Shown here one piece after another: positions 19,363 to 27,902 of a stretch of DNA of 40,387 nucleotides. The notes below the pieces were generated by a model, which did not search any database, was not told the origin of the DNA, and saw only the letters and a program-made list of their open reading frames with translations. Position 1 is the stretch's first letter, and the number at the start of each line of letters is the position of its first letter. The stretch is taken from assembly GCF_000583655.1 (NCBI RefSeq), contig NZ_BAKI01000022.1, positions 1 to 40,387 on the forward strand, written 5' to 3'. Source of the DNA: Lentilactobacillus farraginis DSM 18382 = JCM 14108. Lineage in GTDB: Bacteria > Bacillota > Bacilli > Lactobacillales > Lactobacillaceae. The position numbers and the translations under genes were made by a program.

Positions 19363-19679
19363 ACGGGGAACGAACCTCCTCTCTATTTTTTGCTTGCTGA
19401 CCTTGCTAATTAAGATTCTTGATCATGACTGGTCCCTTACCAATATCACGCTTTTAATTGCGGATCCCGATAAGCGATTATTTAGTTAATCTAAGGAAGC
19501 TTAGCTTAACTATTATAACATATAGTCATTGTTGATACACACATATATTTTAGAATATCTTCAACTTTTATTGATTCAGTAATTATTAGAACCGCTTTTT
19601 AAATGCGAAAAAGGGCAATTCATCACGTCCTTAAAAGAACGTGTTTCCTTTCCTTATATCAAAAAATAATTCAAACTTC

Positions 19680-20570
19680 TCAAGTCTGCAATGATTTTAA
19701 TGTCACTGTCACCCGAAACCAGCCATCTTCACTCGTTAAATGTAGTCGCCCACCAAGCGTTGTTACCAATGATTGGACAATACTAAAACCCAAACCAACG
19801 CTTTGATTGGTTCTGGATTGATCAGCCGTATAAAACCGATTCAGTAATTGGGCGGGATCCTCAGGCAAATGGTCCCCCAAATTTGCAAATTCAATTTTAA
19901 TATGCGTATCATCAACAGGCGCCAAGGTCACTTGAGCCTGTTTTTGGCCGTACTTTAAAATATTTCCGATTAAATTCTGACAGATTCGGGTAAATAAGGT
20001 TGCATCAGTTTGTAGTACAACATTCGGCTTGATGTTGAGCGTCATTTTCAAGGAACGTTTCGTAAACTCATCATAATAATTAAACAGTTCGTTTTCCAAT
20101 AACTGCGAAATGTTTACCGATTTTAATTTAAGAACGATACTTTTTTCCCGCATGAGGTTAAAATCCATTAAATACCGCAAATAATAGTTAACGGCTTCCA
20201 AATTACTTTCGATTCGCTTTAAGCGTGGTTTTTGAACTGAAGTTGCCGATTTAGCCATCAACTGAACATACCCCATTGAAACAGTTAATGGGGTTTTAAT
20301 ATCATGGGTCAAGTTAGTTAACATTGTTCGAATTTGATTTTCCTGATGGGCTTGGTCCTGCTGTAGCTCCCGACTGACTTTGAGACTAAGATTACTCGCC
20401 TTAATCAGGTCACGAATAATCGGAAAATTTGTATTAGCCGTTACAAAACCATTTGTTGTATGTTCATTAATATAGATCAGCTCCTTCGTTACCCGCCGAA
20501 CATCAATAATAATGAGCAACAAAGCGCCGGCCAAGCCCAGGCAAATAATCCCCAAAATTATGATCATCAT
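19680..20570 (-). CDS. Sensor histidine kinase
   Basis: Membrane sensor kinase of 296 residues, with a single N-terminal transmembrane helix (residues 2-22) and practically no extracellular domain. A short linker leads to the dimerisation helix, whose phospho-acceptor is His89 (LTNLTHDIKTPLT). The ATPase domain has an N-box (RICQNLIGNILKYG) and a G-rich VGLGFSIVQSLV. Intramembrane-sensing kinases of this form usually report on cell-envelope stress through a neighbouring ABC transporter. It lies 9 bp downstream of its response regulator, in one operon divergent from an ABC exporter. Confidence 0.9.
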   Translation of the reverse strand: MMIIILGIICLGLAGALLLIIIDVRRVTKELIYINEHTTNGFVTANTNFPIIRDLIKASNLSLKVSRELQQDQAHQENQIRTMLTNLTHDIKTPLTVSMGYVQLMAKSATSVQKPRLKRIESNLEAVNYYLRYLMDFNLMREKSIVLKLKSVNISQLLENELFNYYDEFTKRSLKMTLNIKPNVVLQTDATLFTRICQNLIGNILKYGQKQAQVTLAPVDDTHIKIEFANLGDHLPEDPAQLLNRFYTADQSRTNQSVGLGFSIVQSLVTTLGGRLHLTSEDGWFRVTVTLKSLQT

Positions 20571-20579
20571 CGCTACCCC

Positions 20580-21257
20580 CTAATCAAACCGAACACCAAT
20601 CCCCCAAATAGCGTTTACATATTGGGAGTCAGTTAATAAGTCACTAATTTTTGTCCGTAAATTACTCAAATGGACATTCAACGTATTCTCAGCATTCACG
20701 TAAGGTTCACCCCATACCGTCTCGTAAAGTTGCGCCTTTTGAAAAACCTGATGGGGGTGGGCAATTAAAATTTGAAGTAGCGCAAACTCTTTTTTAGGCA
20801 GAATTAGTTCATGACCGGCAACCAATACCTGATGCGTTTTCTGATTCAAAGAAACCTTCCCATACGTCAATACGGCAGCTTGTGGCTGAGAAGCCCGATT
20901 AGACCGTAATTGTACCTTAACTCTGGCGATCAGCTCATCAATATCAAAGGGCTTGGTCAAATAATCATTAGCACCGTTTTCAAGTAGTTCAACAATCTTT
21001 TGTTTCTCTTGAATTGCCGTTAATACCAAAACGGGAACTTGAGATGTCTTGCGAAGCGTTTTTAGGACACTTTCTCCCATAATTCCCGGTAACATAAGGT
21101 CCAGAATTACCAAGTCAGGTTGTGTCTCGCGAAACTTGGAAAGGGCACTAACACCATCAACGGCTTCAATTATCTGATAGTCCTGAGCTAAAACATCTCG
21201 TAATAAATCCCGAATATCCCGATGATCTTCAACAATCAATATGGTTGCAGCAGCCAT
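20580..21257 (-). CDS. OmpR-family response regulator
   Basis: Two-domain response regulator of 225 residues. The receiver domain has acidic residues Glu10/Asp11, phospho-acceptor Asp53 (LVILDLMLPG), Thr80 and Lys102 (LTKPFDIDE). A C-terminal winged-helix OmpR/PhoB domain follows, with NTLNVHLSNLRTKI as recognition region. I start at the ATG at 21257, 8 nt after AAGGGGG, rather than the GTG two codons upstream. It is phosphorylated by the kinase encoded just downstream. It probably activates the divergent ABC transporter through the direct repeats at 21313-21332. Confidence 0.92.
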   Translation of the reverse strand: MAAATILIVEDHRDIRDLLRDVLAQDYQIIEAVDGVSALSKFRETQPDLVILDLMLPGIMGESVLKTLRKTSQVPVLVLTAIQEKQKIVELLENGANDYLTKPFDIDELIARVKVQLRSNRASQPQAAVLTYGKVSLNQKTHQVLVAGHELILPKKEFALLQILIAHPHQVFQKAQLYETVWGEPYVNAENTLNVHLSNLRTKISDLLTDSQYVNAIWGIGVRFD

Positions 21258-21312
21258 AAGCACATCCCCCTTTATATAAGTTAAGTGTACCGCTTTAGGG
21301 TGATTGCCACAA

Positions 21313-21367
21313 TTTAGGTTTAATTAAGGTTTCCTTATGATCAGACTTAAGAATCCACCCGTATGAT
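21313..21367 (+). promoter_or_regulatory. Candidate response-regulator box and ABC-transporter promoter
   Basis: TTTAGGTTT (21313-21321) and TTAAGGTTT (21324-21332) are direct repeats 11 bp apart, the usual arrangement for OmpR-family dimers. They sit 29 bp upstream of TATGAT (21362-21367), which lacks a good -35, as expected for an activated promoter. Confidence 0.45.
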
Positions 21368-21392
21368 AGAGATTGAAAAGGAGATGAAGCTC

Positions 21393-22310
21393 ATGAACAC
21401 CACAATTTTGACGATTGACCACGTCAGCAAGCATTTTGGTCATTTTCAAGCTTTGAATGATGTCACATTTTCAATCAATCGCGGTGATATTTACGGGTTA
21501 ATTGGCGAAAACGGGGCTGGGAAAACAACTCTGATGCGCCTGATTACCCACCTTTCACCACTTACTGAAGGTAAAATCACGCTCCTTGGCGAACCGGCTA
21601 CCCATTATCAACAGGCACTTAAACACGTGGGCGCTGTTATTGAAACGCCGGCCGCTTTTAAGAAGCTAACTGTTCGCCAAAATCTTAAATTGGCAGCCAT
21701 TCAACATGGCATTCAAAATAAAAAGTTGATTGACCAAACAGTGGCTTTTGTAGGGTTGTCAGCTAAGCAAAAAACGAAGGCTGGTCATTTATCATTGGGC
21801 CAGCGTCAACGGCTCGGACTCGCCCTAGCTCTGTTGCCGCAACCGGATTTCCTGATTCTTGATGAACCGATCAACGGCTTGGATCCATCCGGAATTGTTG
21901 CTTTTCGAAAATTATTAAAAGAATTAAGTCAGGAACGAAACACGACCATTCTTATTTCCAGCCATATTTTATCCGAATTATATCAAGTTTCAACCAAGTT
22001 TGGCTTTATCCATCATGGTAAATTTATTAAAGAAGTCACCAAAGAAGCGTTAGATAAAGAAAATCAGTCAGGCATTCTAATAGATGTCAATGACGTTAAA
22101 ATGGCCGCTCAGTTACTGGACAATGATCATGTAGGAACATTTTCAGTCCTAAATGATCATCAGGTCCTCCTTCATGATCTTTCGATTGATACCGCTCAAC
22201 TCAATCAGGCAATGGTAACCAGTGGAATTGCAGTTGCCGGAATTACCCGCCAAGAAGGCTCGTTGGAGCAATATTACACCCGGCTGTTGCAACACCAAGG
22301 AGGTAAATAA
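21393..22310 (+). CDS. ABC transporter ATP-binding protein (BcrA/lantibiotic-resistance type)
   Basis: ATPase of 305 residues. Walker A is GENGAGKTT (residues 38-46), the signature LSLGQ (133-137) and Walker B LILDEP (154-159), followed by a C-terminal extension of about 90 residues typical of the BcrA/NatA-like exporters. The start is the ATG at 21393 after AAAAGGAGATG. An upstream in-frame ATG at 21363 lies in the -10 region. The permease follows 2 bp later. With the divergent two-component system this resembles peptide-antibiotic sensing and export modules; the actual substrate is unknown. Confidence 0.9.
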   Translation: MNTTILTIDHVSKHFGHFQALNDVTFSINRGDIYGLIGENGAGKTTLMRLITHLSPLTEGKITLLGEPATHYQQALKHVGAVIETPAAFKKLTVRQNLKLAAIQHGIQNKKLIDQTVAFVGLSAKQKTKAGHLSLGQRQRLGLALALLPQPDFLILDEPINGLDPSGIVAFRKLLKELSQERNTTILISSHILSELYQVSTKFGFIHHGKFIKEVTKEALDKENQSGILIDVNDVKMAAQLLDNDHVGTFSVLNDHQVLLHDLSIDTAQLNQAMVTSGIAVAGITRQEGSLEQYYTRLLQHQGGK

Positions 22311-22312
22311 CC

Positions 22313-23083
22313 ATGATTAATCAATTAAGAGCTGATTTTTACCGGCAGACCCATACGTTTGGGCATTATTTACTGATGGTGTTAGTCGCCGCTTTCAGTA
22401 TTATCACTGTTTACTCCAAAAATGTTGGTGGTATTATGGTTAGCGCGCCCGAGGATTACCTGGGTCGCTTAGCCGGCATGAAATGGACTTTATTATCCGG
22501 AACCCGGGGATTAACCATCTCTTCCAGTGTACTAATGTATGCATTTATCAGCATTTTTATCATGGTAATCGGTTACGAATTTAGCCAGCAAACCTACAAA
22601 AACACCCTTGTTTCAGGGATTTCCCGCTCCGGATTTATTATCGCCAAGTTTATGACAATGCTGCTGGATATTTTTTTCCAAGTACTGGTCTTTTATATTG
22701 CGGGGATTCTTACCGGCATTGCCATGGGTCGAAAAACCGGTACCGACTGGGGAAACCTTTTTAGTACAACCTTATTAACGGCCATTATCGTTGCTTTCTT
22801 CATCAGTGTCGTTTTCAGCATGGCAATTGTTATTTTAATTTTAACGGGTTCATTGATTGGAAGTGCGGTCTTTATCGTTGCTTTCCCCATGCTGATTACG
22901 ATTCTCAGTTCAATCACTAACTGGAGCTGGTTAAAATACATTGATTTCTTTAGTGTTACTGTTAAGATCAGTTTAAAAGAAATCACCGTCAATCAATTTC
23001 AGCCATATATCTGGACAAGCTTTGCGATTCTAGCCGTTTGTTTTGGATTGGCGCTAACTATCATCAAGCGAAAAGAACTATGA
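22313..23083 (+). CDS. ABC transporter permease (ABC-2 type)
   Basis: Integral membrane partner of the preceding ATPase, 256 residues with about six hydrophobic helices. The first follows a short cytoplasmic start (MINQLRADFYRQTHTF), and the last ends in a basic KRKEL. The ATG follows GGAGGTAAATAACC. Permeases of this size in BcrAB/LanFEG-like exporters pump cationic peptides or bacitracin-like compounds away from the membrane. It ends 12 bp from the convergent peptidase gene with no visible terminator. Confidence 0.87.
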   Translation: MINQLRADFYRQTHTFGHYLLMVLVAAFSIITVYSKNVGGIMVSAPEDYLGRLAGMKWTLLSGTRGLTISSSVLMYAFISIFIMVIGYEFSQQTYKNTLVSGISRSGFIIAKFMTMLLDIFFQVLVFYIAGILTGIAMGRKTGTDWGNLFSTTLLTAIIVAFFISVVFSMAIVILILTGSLIGSAVFIVAFPMLITILSSITNWSWLKYIDFFSVTVKISLKEITVNQFQPYIWTSFAILAVCFGLALTIIKRKEL

Positions 23084-23095
23084 GTAATTGTAGGG

Positions 23096-24313
23096 CTAGC
23101 TAGCAGCCTGCCTTGCGGAATGAACCTGCTGATCAGCAGCAGACCTTGCTAAGCGATCTGTTCGACTGGCAGCTTTGAAGTACTTGACCGCCACATCTTC
23201 ATAAGCGGCAATCACCTGATAGAAGCCACTTAGGGTCGTATACTCATCCACTTGATGGGAAACCGCTTTTTCATCGGGGCCCAAAATCACAACCGGCATG
23301 GTTGGATTTCCTTTAATAAAGACACTGGCATCAGTAGCGCCATTTGTGATTTCCAACCCGACTTTTCGGCCCACAAACGCATCGGCTGCTGCCTGGTTAA
23401 CCAACTTGACGAAAGAATTATTTGGTGCTGTTTCAACCGGTCGAAAGCTGTGAATTAATTCGAATTCCAGATGGTAAGTTGTCTGTTGATTGATCTGCGC
23501 AATTGCATTTTGGATTAATGCAATCACCTGCTGGTTATCAAAGCTTTGCGTTGGTCGAACGTTTCCCGATAATTCTGCATAATCAGGAATCGTATTCACC
23601 TGTTCGCCACCGCCAATAACTGTAATACTATGCCTTACAGCTCCTAAAATCGGATCGCTTGGTGCCTGATAAAAGAGGGCTTTCTCTTCAGCAGCAAACT
23701 GTAACAACCCCGAAATGGCATTCACTCCCTGCGCTGGCCGGGCGCTGTGCGCTGACTGGCCATAGCTTTTAATTCGATAATTCAAACTACCGGAATGCGC
23801 GTAAACAACCTGCCCATCGGTTGCTTCACCCACCAGCAGAGCGGATAAGTCGTCAGCAACACCTTGTGCCAACAGCCGGTTTGCGCCGGGAGTACCGTAT
23901 TCTTCGCCGGCAGTGGCAATAAACCGAAGTGTGCCCTTAATTTCTCGCTGTTCATGTAATTCAATGAGTGCAATCACTTGGGCAGCCAAACCACTTTTCA
24001 TGTCGGCGGCTCCACGGCCATATAATTTATCACCCGCAACTTCAGCCGCAAACGGGGCATGCGTCCATGCTGATTGATCACTCACGTTAACGGTATCCTG
24101 ATGGCCGGTAATTCCCAACACGTCATCAGTTTCTTTCAATCCGATTTCGGCAACCAAGTTAGCCCGGTTATTGTCAAAACGGTCAATTCGATAAGGAATT
24201 TGATGCGCTTTGAAAAGACGCCCAATATACGTCGCGGTTTCAAGCTCGTTACCATTTTCAGTGTTAATTTGAATTAAATCTTTTAAAACTTGAAGTTGTT
24301 CGTCTTTTCTCAT
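23096..24313 (-). CDS. M20-family metallopeptidase/deacylase (ArgE/DapE/ACY1 type)
   Basis: Dizinc amidohydrolase of 405 residues. Metal and catalytic residues are visible: His71 and Asp73 (GHQDTVN), Asp104 (GRGAADMKSG), Glu137/Glu138 (TAGEEYG), Glu163 (GEATDG) and a C-terminal His in AVSHQVDEY. Members remove acyl groups from amino acids (succinyl-diaminopimelate, acetylornithine) or split dipeptides. Sequence alone does not fix the substrate, though the DapE label is common for lactobacillar homologues. The start is the ATG at 24313, 8 nt after TTTGGAGG, inside a longer open frame that begins at 24361. It sits behind a T-box leader, so expression answers to the charging of one tRNA. Confidence 0.87.
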   Translation of the reverse strand: MRKDEQLQVLKDLIQINTENGNELETATYIGRLFKAHQIPYRIDRFDNNRANLVAEIGLKETDDVLGITGHQDTVNVSDQSAWTHAPFAAEVAGDKLYGRGAADMKSGLAAQVIALIELHEQREIKGTLRFIATAGEEYGTPGANRLLAQGVADDLSALLVGEATDGQVVYAHSGSLNYRIKSYGQSAHSARPAQGVNAISGLLQFAAEEKALFYQAPSDPILGAVRHSITVIGGGEQVNTIPDYAELSGNVRPTQSFDNQQVIALIQNAIAQINQQTTYHLEFELIHSFRPVETAPNNSFVKLVNQAAADAFVGRKVGLEITNGATDASVFIKGNPTMPVVILGPDEKAVSHQVDEYTTLSGFYQVIAAYEDVAVKYFKAASRTDRLARSAADQQVHSARQAAS

Positions 24314-24375
24314 TGCTGTCAGCCTCCAAATACCTGCCGCTTCTGCCGGTTTCTCACTCATTTTAATTGCAAATG

Positions 24376-24650
24376 CAAAAAATCCGTCCCTGTATTTTTA
24401 ATAAATACAGGGACGGATTTTCCGCGTTACCACCCTTCATCGTGACCACTTTACAGTCGTCACCTCAGCAACTCACACTTAAGCTGTGTAAGTTCGGGAA
24501 CGTAACGTGTCCTCACGTAGCATCGCTTTCACGTGTCTAATGCTCGGAGTTCATCTTCATTAACCTTTCAAAGCCGCCCTTTCACCAACTGACGGTCGCT
24601 TTCTCTTCTACTCAGTTAACTACTCTTCTCTTCATCGCAATTTATGTTAA
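24376..24650 (-). promoter_or_regulatory. T-box leader (tRNA-sensing riboswitch)
   Basis: On the minus strand the T-box sequence AAGGGTGGTAACGCGGA (24421-24437) is directly followed by a strong terminator hairpin: AATCCGTCCCTGTATTT (24403-24419) and its complement (24381-24397), with T residues after it. Upstream are the expected stem I features, including AGTA, GAA and ACTCCGAGC. The specifier lies in the GAAGATGAACTCC stretch. ATG (Met) or GAT (Asp) are the best candidates and I cannot decide between them. Uncharged tRNA would favour the antiterminator and expression of the M20 peptidase. Confidence 0.92.
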
Positions 24651-24654
24651 GCAA

Positions 24655-24683
24655 AAGATACGCCTTACTGGCGAATTTGTCAA
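24655..24683 (-). promoter_or_regulatory. Promoter of the T-box leader
   Basis: Minus strand: consensus TTGACA (24678-24683), 17-nt spacer, TATCTT (24655-24660). It places the transcript start at about 24648, at the head of the T-box structure. Confidence 0.8.
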
Positions 24684-24736
24684 CCAAAGAATCCCAATAG
24701 AAGGTGCAAAGATGACAATTTTAAAATAAAAATCAA

Positions 24737-26362
24737 TTAATCATACAAATCTGCTAATTTCTTCTGAACATCCGGATGGTTAATAAACGCATCGTAAGTC
24801 GTATCAGCCTTATCAATTAGGCCATTATTCGATACTTCAATGATGTGGTTGGCAATCGTCTGGATAAATTCATGATCGTGGGATGTGAATAGAATCGCAC
24901 CCGGAAAACCTACCAAACCGTCATTCAACGATGTAATGGATTCCAAGTCCAAATGATTGGTGGGGTCATCCAACAACAGCGTATTGCCTTTTTCCAACAT
25001 CATCTTGGACAACATACACCGCACTTTTTCACCACCGGATAAGACCTTAACTTTTTTGTTAACATCATCACCGGAAAACAACATTCTACCCAAAAATTGG
25101 CGAAGAAAGGCGTCATCATCACTGCCCTTTGGCGCGTATTGACGCAGCCAGTCGATAATCCGTAAATCGTTATTGTTGAATTCCGAAGCAAAGTCCTTTG
25201 GCATTGCCGACATTTTAACGGTTTGTCCCCAGGTAACCTCACCGGTATCCGGTTGCAGTGTTCCCGCCAAAATCTGCATCAGCGTAGTGGTTGCCAAATC
25301 ATTTCGGCTTACAAATGCCGTCTTATCGCCGGGACGCAACGTAAAAGTAACGTTATCCAAAATTTTAACGCCATCGATTGTTTTTGACAGCTTATCCACC
25401 CGCAATAAATCATTTCCAAGTGGCCGCTCCTGCTCGAATTTAATGAATGGGTACTTTCTTGACGATGGTTTAATATCATCAAGGGTGATTTTTTCAAGCT
25501 GTTTCTTTCTGGAAGTTGCCTGTTTGGATTTAGAGGCATTGGCACTAAAGCGGGCGATAAACTCTTGCAATTCCTTTACTTTTTCAGCCTTTTTGGCATT
25601 TGAATCAGCTTTCATTTTGGCAGCCAATTGACTGGACTGCAGCCAAAAATCATAATTTCCCACATACATTCTGATTTCACCAAAATCAACATCGCACATC
25701 ATCGTACAAGTCTGATTCAAGAAGTGGCGATCATGAGAAACAATAATCGTAATCTTAGGATAGTCAGCCAAGAAATTTTCCAACCAGTCGATTGTGTAAA
25801 CATCCAATCCATTAGTCGGCTCATCAAGCAAGAGAATGTCCGGTTCACCGAAAAGTGCCCGGGCCAATAAGACTTTCACTTTCTGCCCTTCTGTTAATTC
25901 GCTCATCAATTGCTCGTGAAGACTCTCGGCAATCTCCAAGGACTGTAATAGCTGTGACGCATCCGATTCGGCATTCCAACCGTCCATTTCAGCAAATTCT
26001 GCCTCCAGATTGGCTGCTTTAATGCCATCTTCGTCGGAAAAATCCGCTTTGGCATATAAGGCATCTTTTTCCTGCATGACATCATACAAATGTTCATAGC
26101 CTTGAATAACCGTCTGCATCACGGTTTGATCTTCAAAGCCATAATGGTCCTGACTTAAACTGGAAATTCGTTCGTTTTTATCAACGTGAATATCACCCGT
26201 AGTCGGGGATAGTTTGCCTTCCAAAAGTTTGAGAAAGGTGGATTTACCGGCACCATTTGCGCCGATTACACCGTAGCAGTTCCCCGGCGTAAACTTTAAA
26301 TTCACATTTTCATACAGCTTTTTGCCTGAGAGCTGTAAACCCATCTCTGAAATTGTAATCAT
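24737..26362 (-). CDS. ABC-F family ATPase
   Basis: Cytoplasmic protein of 541 residues with two ABC ATPase domains and no membrane segments, hence ABC-F, a family acting on ribosomes. The first domain has Walker A GANGAGKS (residues 34-41) and LLLDEPTNGLD. A charged linker rich in Lys (about 245-300) follows. The second domain has signature LSGGEKVRC and LLLDDPTNHLD, but its Walker A region reads VSRNDLATTTL, lacking the usual GxxGxGK. As far as I recall, this degenerate site is shared by a YbiT-like subgroup of Firmicutes rather than being a local mutation. Whether it protects from antibiotics or acts in translation is unknown. Confidence 0.9.
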   Translation of the reverse strand: MITISEMGLQLSGKKLYENVNLKFTPGNCYGVIGANGAGKSTFLKLLEGKLSPTTGDIHVDKNERISSLSQDHYGFEDQTVMQTVIQGYEHLYDVMQEKDALYAKADFSDEDGIKAANLEAEFAEMDGWNAESDASQLLQSLEIAESLHEQLMSELTEGQKVKVLLARALFGEPDILLLDEPTNGLDVYTIDWLENFLADYPKITIIVSHDRHFLNQTCTMMCDVDFGEIRMYVGNYDFWLQSSQLAAKMKADSNAKKAEKVKELQEFIARFSANASKSKQATSRKKQLEKITLDDIKPSSRKYPFIKFEQERPLGNDLLRVDKLSKTIDGVKILDNVTFTLRPGDKTAFVSRNDLATTTLMQILAGTLQPDTGEVTWGQTVKMSAMPKDFASEFNNNDLRIIDWLRQYAPKGSDDDAFLRQFLGRMLFSGDDVNKKVKVLSGGEKVRCMLSKMMLEKGNTLLLDDPTNHLDLESITSLNDGLVGFPGAILFTSHDHEFIQTIANHIIEVSNNGLIDKADTTYDAFINHPDVQKKLADLYD

Positions 26363-26403
26363 TAATTTTTATTCCTCACGTTTCACTATCGTTATCAAGC
26401 AAA

Positions 26404-26435
26404 GAGGCTGCGGCAACTTTACTTGTCCCAGCCTC
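26404..26435 (-). terminator. Stem-loop in the ABC-F leader
   Basis: GAGGCTG...TTGTCCCAGCCTC can pair over about 13 bp with two mismatches, around a short loop. It lies 42 bp upstream of the ABC-F start. It may be a terminator of upstream transcription or an attenuator; only a short T-rich stretch follows. Confidence 0.45.
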
Positions 26436-26487
26436 AATCATCTTAAGCTAATCTATCATACATATGCCGGATTAGCAATCCTAAAAC

Positions 26488-26511
26488 GGCCTTCTTATTA
26501 GAATAAAGGCC
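26488..26511 (-). terminator. Terminator of the histidine phosphatase gene
   Basis: GGCCTT (26488-26493) pairs with AAGGCC (26506-26511). On the minus strand it is followed by GTTTTAGG. It lies 12 bp beyond the stop codon. Confidence 0.5.
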
Positions 26512-26522
26512 ACCATTTCAAA

Positions 26523-27188
26523 TTACTGATCGATGGCATCCAGTTTATTCGCCCATTCAACTTTAATATCATCATCGGTAATAATTAATTTGGTAATCGC
26601 ACCATTTGCGATCGGCACACCCGTATCCAAATCAGGTGCGTATCGATCTACAATCGAGCGAATCGTCATCCCATGTGAAACGATGAGAATATTCTGACCA
26701 TCTTCCGTATTTTGACGAATTTTGTCGAACCCAAAATTCAGGCGTTCCCAAAACATTGCGTTGTTTTCGGCATTATTATACAAATCCGCTCGATGAATCA
26801 GATCTCTGGCCCGTTCCAAGCCAAAGTCTTTCAAAACTTCTTTTTCCGACGTTTTTTGAACTTGAGCACCAACGAACTGCCACATTTGGTTCAGGTCATT
26901 TCCTTCAAAATAACCGTGAAACTGCTCCCGTAATTCCGGATACTGATAGCTGACAATATTCATGTTATGAGGGTTGGCCCGCAAAATAAGCCGAGCAGTA
27001 TCGATCGCCCTTCCGGAATCACTGGAAAACGCGGCGTTAAAATTAATGTCTTTTAGCCGTTCACCGGCATTTTTGGCATCCTGAATTCCCTTTTCAGTTA
27101 ACGGTGAATCAATCCATCCCTGAACTTTGTTATATAAATTCATATACGTTTGTCCGTGTCTAACGAGATATGCAGTGACTTTTTTCAC
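26523..27188 (-). CDS. Histidine phosphatase family protein (phosphoglycerate mutase-like)
   Basis: Cytoplasmic phosphatase/mutase of 221 residues. The catalytic histidine is in YLVRHGQTYMN near the N-terminus, with the second in SHGMTIR (about residue 175). The acid/base Glu is in the YPELREQFHGYFEG stretch. The YNKVQGWIDSPLTEKG segment is typical of the cofactor-independent-annotated but dPGM-like lactobacillar paralogues, most of which are general phosphatases. The start could be the GTG at 27188 (chosen, AGG 9 nt upstream) or the ATG at 27203. The glycolytic role is not assured. Confidence 0.85.
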   Translation of the reverse strand: MKKVTAYLVRHGQTYMNLYNKVQGWIDSPLTEKGIQDAKNAGERLKDINFNAAFSSDSGRAIDTARLILRANPHNMNIVSYQYPELREQFHGYFEGNDLNQMWQFVGAQVQKTSEKEVLKDFGLERARDLIHRADLYNNAENNAMFWERLNFGFDKIRQNTEDGQNILIVSHGMTIRSIVDRYAPDLDTGVPIANGAITKLIITDDDIKVEWANKLDAIDQ

Positions 27189-27355
27189 ACGAATCAGCCT
27201 CATTTCCTATATTTTCAACTACTTACACTTCAAGTATAGCGAAACATTGATAAAGATTCATCAAAATGCAATTACTTATTGACGGATATGATCACCCGAT
27301 CACCACTTTGACTGATATGAACGAAAGGAAATGGCATTATTAGCATACTCGGACT

Positions 27356-27862
27356 TTATATATTCCAAATATAAAAGGAATTCAATCCCAAAAGAACACT
27401 CAAGACCTGACTAATAATCAGAAAACCCATTACCGTTTTATTCGCTGTCAGCAGTGTTTCAAAAGTTAAAAATAACAGCCAGGAGAATCCCAGCACCCCC
27501 GTTAGGTCAAGAAATACCACGCTTGCATTTGAAAACCTGGCCAAATCAACAAAACCCAAACTGAAAAGTACAAACAGGCAATAAATAACCGTTACCTTAG
27601 TGTAAAACGACTTTCGATCAAACTGTTCCCTGGTTAACTTAGTGAATCGCCAAACACCGAAATAAAAAATCACGCCTAACCCAACAGCACTGTCCAGCAA
27701 GATAACTATCATTCCTCCAAAGGGTTGATAGGTGCCCGATACGTCACTACCAATTTTAACTACTTTAAACAAAGTCATGCTATTGAGCAAAATAATCAGA
27801 ATTGGACTTAATAAAAATAACAGCCAGTCCAATACTATTATTTTAATTACTTTCAAATCCAA
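27356..27862 (-). CDS. Hypothetical membrane protein
   Basis: Unrecognised integral membrane protein of 168 residues with about five predicted helices (residues 8-30, 47-68, 86-104, 115-135 and 143-165). One charged cytoplasmic loop (KLTREQFDRKSFYTK) lies between helices 2 and 3. The probable start is a TTG at 27862 following CAGGTGGTGAAAG. No motif suggests a function. It lies between the phosphatase gene and a repeat-bearing intergenic region, on the same strand as both neighbours but with gaps that suggest its own promoter. Confidence 0.65.
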   Translation of the reverse strand: MDLKVIKIIVLDWLLFLLSPILIILLNSMTLFKVVKIGSDVSGTYQPFGGMIVILLDSAVGLGVIFYFGVWRFTKLTREQFDRKSFYTKVTVIYCLFVLFSLGFVDLARFSNASVVFLDLTGVLGFSWLLFLTFETLLTANKTVMGFLIISQVLSVLLGLNSFYIWNI

Positions 27863-27902
27863 TTACTTTCACCACCTGAAAGCCATAATTACAACGTTTC
27901 CC

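Larger units (their letters stand above)
18082..19665 (-). mobile_element. IS200/IS605-group tnpB-only insertion element, copy 2
   Basis: Same element as at 12110, with shared ends ATGTGAACTAC and TTATATCAAAAA. The hairpin after tnpB is a perfect 9-bp stem here (CTCGGCCAT/ATGGCCGAG, about 18091-18110). The hairpin at the other end is at 19624-19643. Many scattered substitutions separate the copies, so they did not arise from a very recent duplication. It is inserted in the 3' end of a secreted-protein gene and abuts the histidine kinase stop at 19680. The stretch 19363-19665 is non-coding element end. Confidence 0.8.

Noticed and set aside
12110..19665. Composite transposon formed by the two element copies
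   Set aside because: Both copies lack a transposase, IS200/IS605 elements do not mobilise flanked segments by end pairing, and the genes between them look native to a surface-protein locus.
26523..27188. Assignment of the histidine phosphatase as glycolytic phosphoglycerate mutase
   Set aside because: The family is broad and the visible motifs do not separate a mutase from a general phosphatase, so only the family name is given.
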